Positions 1 to 7,823 of a stretch of DNA of 64,000 nucleotides are shown in pieces. Positions within the stretch are counted from its first letter, which is position 1; every line of letters begins with the position of its first letter. A program made the position numbers and the translations under genes. The notes under the pieces were generated by a model, which did no database searches, was not told where the DNA came from, and was given only the letters and a program-made list of their open reading frames with translations. Source of the DNA: UBA9676 sp963837105 (lineage in GTDB: Bacteria; Actinomycetota; Actinomycetes; Streptosporangiales; Streptosporangiaceae); assembly GCA_963837105.1 (NCBI GenBank), contig CAWIMG010000001.1, positions 124,001 to 188,000 of the forward strand, in the 5' to 3' direction.

Positions 1-342
1 GTCGCTGGACTGGCTGGACATCCCGTACACCCGGGCGGCCCCGGCTCCGGCCAGCTCGGCCATCAGATCCCGGAACCCGCACGACTCCGGCGTGCAGCCG
101 CGGGCACCGGGGATGTCATCCCAGCCTTCCGGCAGGTCCACCCCGGGCAGGCCGGTCATCGGGTAGAGGTAGATCACCGTCCGCCCGGCCCCGAGCGCGG
201 CCAGCGGCACCTGGCCGCCGTCGGTGGCGGGCAGGGTCAGCGCGGGCATCGGCTGGCCGGGCAGGTGGTCCGCCGCGCCGTCGTCCTCCGGCACCGGCAG
301 GCCGGGCGGCAGCGGGAACAGGTCTGCGGCATCGGTGTCCAT
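1..342 (-). CDS. Peroxiredoxin (AhpC/TSA-like), 3' end cut by window edge
   Basis: Partial gene: 114 residues from the ATG at 342, still open at base 1. The thioredoxin-fold peroxiredoxin pattern is visible: a strand followed by YLYPMTG, then GCTPESCGFRD with the likely peroxidatic and resolving cysteines close together, then YGMSSQSS, matching the family's YG(L/V)S motif. It is expected to reduce peroxides in the cytoplasm using thioredoxin-type donors. It starts 21 bases after the stop of the acyl-CoA ligase and probably shares its transcript. The subtype cannot be set without the missing C-terminus. Confidence 0.75.
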   Translation of the reverse strand, partial: MDTDAADLFPLPPGLPVPEDDGAADHLPGQPMPALTLPATDGGQVPLAALGAGRTVIYLYPMTGLPGVDLPEGWDDIPGARGCTPESCGFRDLMAELAGAGAARVYGMSSQSSD

Positions 343-363
343 GGCACTCTCCCGTCTGCGAGG

Positions 364-1938
364 TTACTGGCGGGCCAGGTTGGCGGCACCGCCACGGAGC
401 ACGAACTTCTGGATCTTGCCGGTCGCGGTCTTGGGCAGTTCGGTCACGAAGCTCACCCCGCGCGGGGCCTTGAAGTGCGCGAGCCGTTCCCGGGCGAAGT
501 CGATGATCTCCTGCTCGCTGGCCTGACCGCCGTCCCGGAGCACCACGAAGGCGTGCGGCGTCTCGCCCCACTTGTCATCCGGCAGGCCCACGATCGCCGC
601 CTCCGCCACCGCCGGGTGGCGCAGCAGCACACCCTCGACCTCGATGGAGGAGATGTTCTCCCCGCCGCTGATGATCACATCCTTGATCCGGTCCCTGATC
701 TCCACGTAGCCGTCGGGATGCAGCACCGCCGCGTCACCGGTGTGGAACCAGCCGTCGCCCATCGCCCGTTCGGTCGCCTCCGGGTCGTGGTAGTAGCCGG
801 CCATGACCACGTTCCCGCGCACCACGATCTCGCCCAGCGACTGCCCGTCGGCGGGGACGTCGATGCCCTTGGCGTCGACCACCCGCAGTTCGCCGGAGGT
901 CAGCAGTTCCACCCCGGTCCGGGCCTTGATCACCGCGCGGTCCGCGGGCGACAGCTCATCATGCTCGGGCAGCGGCGCGCAGACCGTGATGAACGGCGCG
1001 GTCTCGGTCAGCCCGTACACCTGGGTGACCACCCAGCCGAACTCTCCCTCCAGCCGCTCGATGGTGGCGGCGGCTGGCGGGGCGCCCGCGGTCACCACCC
1101 GCACCCCGGCCGGGACCTCGCCCCGGACCCCGGCGGGCGCGTTGGCCAGCGAGATCAGCACCGTCGGGGCGGCGCACATCGACCCCACCCGCTCGTCCCG
1201 GATGAGCCCGAACACCACGCCCGGGTCGATCTTGCGCAGGCAGACATGGACCCCGGCGGCGGCGGTCACGGTCCAGGTATAGGTCCAGCCGTTGGCGTGG
1301 AACATCGGCAGCGTCCACAGGTAGCGCTCGCCCACCCCGATCGGCAGGTGGATCAGGGTGCCGATGGTGTTGATCGCCGCGTTCCGGTGGGTGATCATGA
1401 CACCTTTCGGGCGGGCAGTGGTGCCGCTGGTGTAATTGATCGTCAGCAGGTCCCGTTCGGCGATCTCCGGCCGTTCGGGGTCGGGGCGGGCACCCGCGAT
1501 AGCCGTTTCGTAATCAACCCAGCCGTCCCGTGGGCCGCCCTCGAAGGCGACGAAGTGACGCACCCCTGGCAGCTGGTCCCGGGCCGCGTCCAGCGCGTCC
1601 AGGTAGTCGGAGTGGGCGCAGACCACCGACGCCCCGCTGTGGCCGATGATGTAGACGAAGTCGTCCGCGGTGAGCCGGTAGTTGATCGGCACCAGCACCG
1701 CGCCGATCTGCGGTACCGCGTAGAAGGACTCCAGCTGTGCGTGCGTGTTCGGGGCGATGGTCGCCACCCGGTCACCTGCCCGCACACCCAGCCCCTGCAG
1801 GGCCGCCGACCACCGGTCGCAGCGGTCGAAGAACTGCTCGTAGGTCAGCCGCAGGTCACCATCGATCACCGCCGTCCGGTGACCGTGCAGGTGGCGGGTA
1901 CGGCGGGCGAACTCCAGCGGGGTCAGCGGCACTTCCAT
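364..1938 (-). CDS. AMP-dependent acyl-CoA synthetase (FadD-like)
   Basis: 524-residue adenylate-forming enzyme that activates a carboxylic acid (probably a fatty acid) to acyl-AMP and then acyl-CoA. Visible motifs: the P-loop YTSGTTARPKG near residue 169, VYGLTET near 315, FHTGD near 405, and the C-terminal PKTATGKI lysine motif near 510. Length is normal for medium/long-chain ligases. I chose the ATG at 1938 because AAGGACC lies just upstream; an in-frame ATG 21 bases earlier has weaker support. Substrate chain length cannot be read from sequence. Confidence 0.85.
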   Translation of the reverse strand: MEVPLTPLEFARRTRHLHGHRTAVIDGDLRLTYEQFFDRCDRWSAALQGLGVRAGDRVATIAPNTHAQLESFYAVPQIGAVLVPINYRLTADDFVYIIGHSGASVVCAHSDYLDALDAARDQLPGVRHFVAFEGGPRDGWVDYETAIAGARPDPERPEIAERDLLTINYTSGTTARPKGVMITHRNAAINTIGTLIHLPIGVGERYLWTLPMFHANGWTYTWTVTAAAGVHVCLRKIDPGVVFGLIRDERVGSMCAAPTVLISLANAPAGVRGEVPAGVRVVTAGAPPAAATIERLEGEFGWVVTQVYGLTETAPFITVCAPLPEHDELSPADRAVIKARTGVELLTSGELRVVDAKGIDVPADGQSLGEIVVRGNVVMAGYYHDPEATERAMGDGWFHTGDAAVLHPDGYVEIRDRIKDVIISGGENISSIEVEGVLLRHPAVAEAAIVGLPDDKWGETPHAFVVLRDGGQASEQEIIDFARERLAHFKAPRGVSFVTELPKTATGKIQKFVLRGGAANLARQ

Positions 1939-2022
1939 GACGGTCCTTCTGCTCGGCACAGTTATCCCGAAACGCTAGTACGTCTGGCCGCAAAGTCACG
2001 GGGCCGACTCCCCCGGGTCTGG

Positions 2023-2844
2023 TCAGCCGGCCCGGACGGCGGCCAGGATCCGGCTCTCACCGTGCTGCCAGATGACCCCGATCTCGCTGAACCCGGCCGC
2101 GGCCAGCGCGCTGACGTGCCGCGCCAGCAGCACCGATTCGGACCCGTGGTGGTCCTCGCTCAGCCGCCGCCGCTGCCGTTCGGCGGCCGGGGCGGCCAGC
2201 GCCGGGTCCGCCGTCGCCGCCTGCCACCAGGCCTGCCAGTCCTCGGCCGGCCCGGTGCCGCGTTCAGGGCTGTGCCCGGTGCTGATGCCGTGCCCGGTGC
2301 CACGCTCGGTGATTCGCCGGGTCAGCGCCTCGTCCAGCCGGGCCAGGGTGGGCGCGACCGCCGGATCCTCGGTCAGGTGGTCGCCGTCCAGCAGCAGCCC
2401 GCCCGGGCGCAGCACGGTGGCCAGTTCGGCGTACATGGCCTCCAGCGCGGGCGGGGCCAGCCAGTGCAGCGCGGTGGTGCTCACCGCGGCATCGGCCGGC
2501 CGGGCCAGGCCCAGCTGGCTGGCCCAGCCCGGCGACCGCAGGTCGAGGTCGGTGAAGCGGAGCCCGGCCCGCGCCGGGTAGGCGGCCCGGCCCAGCGCCA
2601 GCAGCAGCGGGTCGGTGTCGATGGCGATCACCGTCGCGGCCGGCATCCGGTCCAGCAACCGCACGGCCAGCGACCCGGGACCGGAGCCGAGATCGAGCAC
2701 GAGCGGATCGGGCCGGCCCGCTTCCGCCTCCACCGCGTCGATCAGTGCGGTGAACCGCTCCTCCCGGTCCGGCATGTAGCCGTTCTGCTGCCCATCCCAG
2801 CGGCCGATCCAGCGCATCGCCGCGGCCCGATCCAGATCCGGCAC
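2023..2844 (-). CDS. Class I SAM-dependent methyltransferase
   Basis: 273 residues with motif I VLDLGSGPG near residue 50, an acidic residue ending the next strand (AIDTD) and a ...LLLDGDHL strand, typical of UbiE/trans-aconitate-type methyltransferases. It begins with GTG, preceded by GGGAGGT at a good distance. The methyl acceptor is unknown. It lies 22 bases downstream of the phosphofructokinase stop... reading leftward, so the two may be cotranscribed. There is no conserved neighbour that reveals the substrate. Confidence 0.8.
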   Translation of the reverse strand: MPDLDRAAAMRWIGRWDGQQNGYMPDREERFTALIDAVEAEAGRPDPLVLDLGSGPGSLAVRLLDRMPAATVIAIDTDPLLLALGRAAYPARAGLRFTDLDLRSPGWASQLGLARPADAAVSTTALHWLAPPALEAMYAELATVLRPGGLLLDGDHLTEDPAVAPTLARLDEALTRRITERGTGHGISTGHSPERGTGPAEDWQAWWQAATADPALAAPAAERQRRRLSEDHHGSESVLLARHVSALAAAGFSEIGVIWQHGESRILAAVRAG

Positions 2845-2866
2845 GGCACACCTCCCGGTCAGCGGG

Positions 2867-3910
2867 TCAGCCGAAGAAGACCTCGGCCTCGGCGTAGCGG
2901 CCGGGCGGGACCAGTTTCAGCTCGCTGGTCGCCTCGGCCAGCGGCACGCGCACGATCTCGGTGCCGCGCAGCGCCACCATCATGCCGAACGCCCCATCGT
3001 GCACCGCGTCGATGGCATGCACCCCGAACCGGGTGGCCAGCACCCGGTCGAACGCGGTCGGGGTGCCGCCGCGCTGGATGTGGCCGAGCACGGTGGCCCG
3101 GGCCTCCTTGCCGGTCCGCTTCTCGATCTCGGCGGCCAGCAGCTGCCCGATGCCACCCAGTCGGACGTGGCCGAAGGCGTCCAGCCGCTGGTCGGTCAGG
3201 GCCAGGTCCTCTTCCTGCGGAGTCGCCCCCTCGGCCACCACGATCAGCGGGGCGTACCGGGTCTGGAACCGGTGCTCCACGTAGGCGCACACCTTCTCGA
3301 TGCTGAACGGCTTCTCCGGGATCAGGATCACGTTCGCGCCGCCAGCCATCCCCGCGTGCAGCGCGATCCAGCCCGCGTGGCGGCCCATGACCTCCACGAT
3401 CAGCGCCCGGTGGTGGCTCTCGGCGGTGGTGTGCAGCCGGTCGATGGCCTCCATCGCGATGTTGACGGCGGTGTCGAACCCGAACGTGTAGTCGGTGGCG
3501 CCGAGGTCGTTGTCGATGGTCTTGGGCACCCCGACCACCGCCACCCCCTCGGCGTGCAGCCGGCCCGCGACCCCGAGTGTGTCCTCGCCGCCGATCACGA
3601 CCAGGGCGTCTACGCCGAGCCCCGCCAGGTTGTCCTTGATCCGCTCCACCCCGGACCGGCTACCGTCCGCCGCCGACTCGGCCAGCGGGTTCGTCCGGGA
3701 GGAGCCGAGGATCGTGCCGCCCCGGGGCAGGATGCCGCGGACCGCCTGCACGTCGAGCGGGATCGTGTCCCCTTCCAGCGGGCCCCGCCAGCCGTCCCGG
3801 AAACCGGTGAACTCATAACCCCACTCCGGCACGCCCCGGCGCACCAGGGCCCGGATGACCGCATTCAGTCCGGGGCAGTCGCCGCCCCCGGTCAGCACCC
3901 CAACTCGCAT
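2867..3910 (-). CDS. pfkA: 6-phosphofructokinase, residues predict pyrophosphate dependence
   Basis: 347 residues. It phosphorylates fructose 6-phosphate in glycolysis, in the cytoplasm. The N-terminal GGGDCPGLNAVIR, the PKTIDND active-site segment (catalytic Asp near 133-135) and MGRHAGW are all present. The phosphoryl-donor signature is GGED at 107-110 with Lys130. In this family Asp at the second position together with that Lys goes with pyrophosphate use (as in the Amycolatopsis PPi-PFK), whereas ATP enzymes have Gly there. The start at ATG 3910 lines up with the conserved MRVGVLTGGG. It is transcribed divergently from glycerol kinase across only 19 bases, with a TAATGT box 7 bases before the ATG and no Shine-Dalgarno, so the mRNA is probably leaderless. 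Confidence 0.9.
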   Translation of the reverse strand: MRVGVLTGGGDCPGLNAVIRALVRRGVPEWGYEFTGFRDGWRGPLEGDTIPLDVQAVRGILPRGGTILGSSRTNPLAESAADGSRSGVERIKDNLAGLGVDALVVIGGEDTLGVAGRLHAEGVAVVGVPKTIDNDLGATDYTFGFDTAVNIAMEAIDRLHTTAESHHRALIVEVMGRHAGWIALHAGMAGGANVILIPEKPFSIEKVCAYVEHRFQTRYAPLIVVAEGATPQEEDLALTDQRLDAFGHVRLGGIGQLLAAEIEKRTGKEARATVLGHIQRGGTPTAFDRVLATRFGVHAIDAVHDGAFGMMVALRGTEIVRVPLAEATSELKLVPPGRYAEAEVFFG

Positions 3911-3915
3911 ACAGG

Positions 3916-3923
3916 CAACATTA
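3916..3923. promoter_or_regulatory. Overlapping divergent -10 boxes for pfkA and glpK
   Basis: The 19-base gap holds TAATGT on the minus strand (3918-3923), 7 bases before the pfkA ATG, and CAACAT on the plus strand (3916-3921), 8 bases before the glpK ATG. The minus-strand box fits TAnnnT well; the plus-strand box is weaker. Neither gene has a Shine-Dalgarno site. Both messages would start at or next to the start codon, and the two promoters would physically compete. Confidence 0.55.
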
Positions 3924-3929
3924 GTGGCC

Positions 3930-5477
3930 ATGGGTGTCCTTGCGATTGACGCCGGCACAACCGGGGTGACCGCCCTGCTGATCGCGCCGGACGGCTCGGT
4001 GTCCGGGCGCGGCTACACCGAGTTCAGCCAGCACTATCCCGAGCCCGGCTGGGTGGAGCACCAGCCGGAAGACATCTGGCAGGCGACGCTGGCCGCCAGC
4101 GCGCAGGCGCTCGCCGCGGCGGGCAGTGCCGGGCCGGGCGGCCGCGGCGCCGATCCGGTCAGCTGCCTGGGCATCACCAACCAGCGGGAGACGGCCGTCA
4201 TCTGGGACCGGGCCACCCTGGCCGCCCCCCGGCCGGCGATCGTCTGGCAGGACCGGCGCACCGCCCGGATCTGTGACGCGCTGCGCGCATCAGGGCACGA
4301 GCCACGGGTCAGCGAGCTGACCGGGCTCCGGCTGGACCCCTACTTCACCGGCACCAAGCTGACCTGGCTGGCCGAGCATGAGCCGGCCACCTGGCAGGGC
4401 CTGGCGGACGGCTCGCTGGCGGTGGGCACGGTGGACTCCTACCTGATCGCCCGGCTGACCAGCGGCCAGCGGCACGTGACCGACGCCTCCAACGCCTCCC
4501 GCACGCTGCTGTTCGACATCACCGCCGGCGCGTGGTCAGCCGAGCTGTGCGAGCTGCTCCGGGTGCCGGAACGGGCACTGCCCGAGGTGGTGCCATCGAC
4601 CGGGGTAGCCGGGCACACCGACCCGGCCGCGTTCCTCGGCCTGTCGGTGCCGATCGCCGGTATCGCCGGGGACCAGCAGGCGGCACTGTTCGGGCAGGGC
4701 TGCTTCGCGCCGGGGGATGCCAAGTGCACCTACGGCACCGGTTCGTTCGTGCTCACCAACACCGGCAGCACGGTCGCCCGGCCCGGCGGCGGGCTGCTGT
4801 CCACGGTGGCCTGGATGGACGGCTCGGGCGCGCTCACCTACGCACTGGAAGGTGCCGTGTTCGTCACCGGCGCGGCGGTGCAGTGGCTGCGGGACGGGCT
4901 CGGCGTGATCAGCGCCGCCGCAGAGTCCGAGGCGCTGGCCGCCACGGTGCCGGACTCCGGCGGGGTGGTGTTCGTGCCCGCGCTGACCGGCCTGGGCGCA
5001 CCGGACTGGGACCCGGACGCGCGCGGGCTGATCGCCGGCATCACCCGTGGCACCACCCGCGCCCACCTGGCCAGGGCCACGCTGGAGGCGATCGCGTTCG
5101 AGGTCCGGGACGTGTTCGACCTCATGGTCACCGGCGGCTGGCGGGAGCACTCGGTGCTGAAGGCGGACGGCGGCGCGGCCGCCAACAACCTGCTCATGCA
5201 ACTGCAGGCGGATCAGCTCCAGGTGCCGGTGGCGCGGCCGGTGGTGGCCGAGACGACCGCGCTCGGGGCGGGGTTCCTGGCCGGGCTGGCCACCGGGGTG
5301 TGGTCGGGCCCGGCCGAACTGGCCGCCAGCTGGCGGCTCGACCGGCGGTTCGAGCCGGGCCCGCGGGATGACTCCGGCTACGCCCGCTGGCGCCTCGCCG
5401 TCGGCCGGGCCAAGGGCTGGGCCACCGGGACCGGGCCACCTCGCCGGACAGGTCCTAGCTCACCCGACGGGTCCTAG
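3930..5477 (+). CDS. glpK: Glycerol kinase
   Basis: 515 residues of the FGGY kinase family, making sn-glycerol 3-phosphate from glycerol and ATP. Seen: the N-terminal phosphate loop DAGTTGVTALL, NQRETAVIWDR, WLAEH, the GDQQAALFGQ segment, the YGTGSFVL adenosine region and GGAAANNLLMQ near the C-terminus. The ATG at 3930 places the phosphate loop at the usual distance from the N-terminus; earlier in-frame starts would run into pfkA. The last ~20 residues are a Pro/Gly-rich tail beyond the normal end. The gene stops one base before the convergent acyltransferase, which uses glycerol 3-phosphate-derived lipid. Confidence 0.92.
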   Translation: MGVLAIDAGTTGVTALLIAPDGSVSGRGYTEFSQHYPEPGWVEHQPEDIWQATLAASAQALAAAGSAGPGGRGADPVSCLGITNQRETAVIWDRATLAAPRPAIVWQDRRTARICDALRASGHEPRVSELTGLRLDPYFTGTKLTWLAEHEPATWQGLADGSLAVGTVDSYLIARLTSGQRHVTDASNASRTLLFDITAGAWSAELCELLRVPERALPEVVPSTGVAGHTDPAAFLGLSVPIAGIAGDQQAALFGQGCFAPGDAKCTYGTGSFVLTNTGSTVARPGGGLLSTVAWMDGSGALTYALEGAVFVTGAAVQWLRDGLGVISAAAESEALAATVPDSGGVVFVPALTGLGAPDWDPDARGLIAGITRGTTRAHLARATLEAIAFEVRDVFDLMVTGGWREHSVLKADGGAAANNLLMQLQADQLQVPVARPVVAETTALGAGFLAGLATGVWSGPAELAASWRLDRRFEPGPRDDSGYARWRLAVGRAKGWATGTGPPRRTGPSSPDGS

Positions 5478-5478
5478 C

Positions 5479-6210
5479 TCACCGCCCGGATGCCGTCCTG
5501 ACCGCGTCGATCTCCTGCTCGCCACGGGCCCGGGACCGGTTCTTGGCCCGCTGCGCATACTCGTCCACGTACTCCTGGCCGGACAGTTCCATCAGCGCGT
5601 ACATGATCTCGTCGGTGATGGCACGCAGCACCAGCCGGTCCGATTCCAGGCCCGCATAGCGGGAGAAGTCCAGTGGCTTGCCGAACTTGACCCCGGGCCG
5701 GACCCGGAACTTGGGCAGCAGCCGCCCGGATGGCATCAGCTCGAACGTCCCCATCATCGCGGTCGGGATCACCGGCGCGCCGGACTCCAGGGCCAGCCGG
5801 GCCACCCCGGTCTTGCCCCGGTACAGCCGCCCGTCCGGGGTCCGGGTGCCTTCCGGGTAGATGCCGAGCAGCCTGCCTTCGGCCAGCACCCGCAGCCCGG
5901 TGGTGAGTGCGCGCTCGCTGGCCTCACCGCCGGACCGGTCCACCGGGATCTGCCCGACCCCGCGAAAGAAGGCCCGGCTGACCAGCCCCTTCAGGCCGCG
6001 GCCGGTGAAATATTCGGATTTGGCCAGGAACGTCACCTTGCGCGGCAGCGGCAGCGGCCCGAAGAAGTGGTCCGAGAATGACAGGTGGTTGCTGGCCAGG
6101 ATGGCCGGCCCTTCCCGGGGCACATTGCCGGTGCCCTCCGCCCACGGCCGGAACACGATCGCAAGCAGCGGGCCCAGGATCGCCTTGACCACCCAGTAGA
6201 ACACGCTCAC
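5479..6210 (-). CDS. 1-acyl-sn-glycerol-3-phosphate acyltransferase (PlsC-like)
   Basis: 243 residues from a GTG at 6210. The acyltransferase motifs are clear: NHLSFSD (NHx4D, residues 41-47), the glycerol-phosphate binding block around GQIPVDR, YPEGTRTPDG near 118 and a VIPTA block. A hydrophobic N-terminal segment likely anchors it to the membrane. It adds the second acyl chain to lysophosphatidic acid in phospholipid synthesis. The reading frame is open much further upstream to 6453, but that extension overlaps the divergent esterase and does not look like protein. The Shine-Dalgarno site is weak. Confidence 0.85.
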   Translation of the reverse strand: MSVFYWVVKAILGPLLAIVFRPWAEGTGNVPREGPAILASNHLSFSDHFFGPLPLPRKVTFLAKSEYFTGRGLKGLVSRAFFRGVGQIPVDRSGGEASERALTTGLRVLAEGRLLGIYPEGTRTPDGRLYRGKTGVARLALESGAPVIPTAMMGTFELMPSGRLLPKFRVRPGVKFGKPLDFSRYAGLESDRLVLRAITDEIMYALMELSGQEYVDEYAQRAKNRSRARGEQEIDAVRTASGR

Positions 6211-6361
6211 ATCGTCCCACGTGATCGGCGGCAACAGGAGCCCCGGCGGTGGCGACAAGCGGCCCGGCAGAAACCAGCGGGGAACGCACCTGGGGTGCGC
6301 GGGCCGGGCCTGCCGTGCGACGATGCCAGCAGGCAGGAGCACGCGGGAAAGGACAGCGGGC

Positions 6362-7177
6362 ATGCCAGTGCTGCCGGGCGCGGAGCCCTTCTTCCACTCT
6401 GGCGGGCCCACCGGGGCCCTGCTCTGCCACGGGTTCACCGGCAGCCCGGCCACGCTCCGGCCGTGGGCGGACTACCTGGCCGCGGCCGGCCTGTCGGTGT
6501 CACTGCCACGGCTGCCCGGGCACGGCACCACCTGGCAGGAGATGAGCCGCACCCGCTGGGAGGACTGGTACGCGGAGATCGAGCGCGCCTACGCCGAACT
6601 GCAGGGGCACGCCAGCGAGATCTTCGCGATGGGCATATCGATGGGGGCCTGCCTGGCGCTGCGGCTGGCCGAGCAGCACGGCCCGGAAGTGGCCGGGCTG
6701 GTGCTGGTCAACCCTTCGATCACCGCAGACACCAAGCTCTTCCTGCTGGCGCCCGTGCTCAAGCTGGTGGTGCCATCACTCAAAGGCATCGGCAGCGATG
6801 TCAAGAAGGAGGGCGCCCACGAGCTCTCCTACGACCGGGTCCCGGTCCGGGCCGCGGCCAGCCTGCCCCAGCTGTGGAAGCTGACCCAGCAGCGCCTCAC
6901 CGACGTGACCCAGCCGGTGCTCGCCTATCACAGCGCCGTTGACCACGTGGTCGGCCCCGCCAGCATGCGGATCCTGCAGGCCGCGCTGCCCGCCGGGCAG
7001 CTGACTGTCAGAGAGTGCGGGAATAGTTATCACGTGGCGACGCTCGACAACGACGCGGACCAGATTTTCGCGGGCAGCCTGGAGTTCGTCCGTGCGCACA
7101 GCCGCACCGGTAGCCTGCCCGGGCTGATCGCCGCGCCGGACGCGGGTGAGGGGGTGACCGGAGGCGATGGCGGATAA
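6362..7177 (+). CDS. Alpha/beta-hydrolase, carboxylesterase (Est30-like)
   Basis: 271 residues with CHGFTGSP (oxyanion loop) near residue 22, the nucleophile elbow GISMGA near 93, an Asp in AYHSAVDHVV near 192 and a C-terminal His in NSYHVATLDND, giving the Ser-Asp-His triad of thermostable monoacylglycerol lipase/carboxylesterases. It probably hydrolyses short-chain esters or monoacylglycerols. Its 3' end overlaps the next gene by 11 bases, so the two are translationally coupled. Confidence 0.85.
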   Translation: MPVLPGAEPFFHSGGPTGALLCHGFTGSPATLRPWADYLAAAGLSVSLPRLPGHGTTWQEMSRTRWEDWYAEIERAYAELQGHASEIFAMGISMGACLALRLAEQHGPEVAGLVLVNPSITADTKLFLLAPVLKLVVPSLKGIGSDVKKEGAHELSYDRVPVRAAASLPQLWKLTQQRLTDVTQPVLAYHSAVDHVVGPASMRILQAALPAGQLTVRECGNSYHVATLDNDADQIFAGSLEFVRAHSRTGSLPGLIAAPDAGEGVTGGDGG

Positions 7178-7775
7178 GGCCGCGGACGACGAGGCCGCCT
7201 GGCGCGACCTGGTCGCTCAGTACCGCTCCCCGGCGGTGAGCGGGGGCGCGGTCCCGTGGCCGGTCCGGGAGGACCTGCCCGGCGGGCGGGCCGCCGCGGA
7301 CGGCTCCGACGGCTCCGACGGCTCCGCTGGCTCCGCTGGCTCCGACGGCTCCGACGGCTCCGCTGGCTCCCCCGGCTCCGCTGGCTCCCCAGGCGATGAC
7401 ACCGATCCCGGCCTGGGCCTGGTGGAATCACCCGGCTGGGACGACCCGGTGCCAGGAGTTATTCCGGCGCCGCCCCGGTTCCGGGTCATCCGGCCCGCCC
7501 AGTCGCCTCCGCCGCCGGACTCCGACGACGAGCGCTTCGTGCCGCCCGTCCCGCCGCCGCTGCCCCGGCTCGACCCGGTCAGCAAGGGTGCCTGGGTGGC
7601 GCTGTTCGGTGGGCCTGGTTACCTGCTGCTGGCGGTCCTGTTCGGCTGGCAGATCCCGGGCTGGGCCGCGTTCTGCGCGGTGGCGGCCTTCGTTGGCGGC
7701 TTCGCGGCACTGGTGGTCAAGATGGGCGACCGGCCGCCGGAGGACGACGGCCCCGACGACGGGGCGGTGGTGTAG
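7167..7775 (+). CDS. Unknown membrane protein with Gly-Ser-Asp/Ala repeats
   Basis: 202 residues, not recognised beyond a general resemblance to small actinobacterial hypothetical proteins. The N-terminal ~30 residues are charged. Residues 46-75 are ten GS(D/A/P) tripeptides encoded by a 9-base tandem repeat. A Pro-rich stretch follows, and residues ~140-182 contain two closely spaced hydrophobic helices ending in an acidic tail. It is probably an inner-membrane protein with a long disordered cytoplasmic arm. It overlaps the esterase gene, and GGAGGCG precedes its ATG. No function can be assigned. Confidence 0.7.
   Translation: MADKAADDEAAWRDLVAQYRSPAVSGGAVPWPVREDLPGGRAAADGSDGSDGSAGSAGSDGSDGSAGSPGSAGSPGDDTDPGLGLVESPGWDDPVPGVIPAPPRFRVIRPAQSPPPPDSDDERFVPPVPPPLPRLDPVSKGAWVALFGGPGYLLLAVLFGWQIPGWAAFCAVAAFVGGFAALVVKMGDRPPEDDGPDDGAVV
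7302..7391 (+). repeat. Ten 9-bp tandem repeats (GGCTCCGAC/GCT type)
   Basis: Ten contiguous 9-base units beginning GGCTCC and ending GAC, GCT, CCC or CCA. They encode Gly-Ser-Asp, Gly-Ser-Ala and Gly-Ser-Pro in the unknown membrane protein. Unit order (D D A A D D A P A P) suggests past duplication of multi-unit blocks. Copy number is likely to vary among strains. Confidence 0.9.
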
Positions 7776-7787
7776 CGGCGGCCTCTG

Positions 7788-7807
7788 GCAAGCGGCCGGC
7801 GGCTTGC
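7788..7807. terminator. Possible bidirectional hairpin
   Basis: GCAAGC and GCTTGC flank an 8-base loop between two convergent genes. The stem is only 6 bp and there is no T-run, so this is suggestive only. Confidence 0.3.
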
Positions 7808-7823
7808 GGTCAGCGGGCGGCGG

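Noticed and set aside
265..3306. 1013-codon plus-strand ORF
   Set aside because: Antisense shadow of the ligase and methyltransferase genes; His/Arg/Gly/Pro-rich, no domain, no Shine-Dalgarno.
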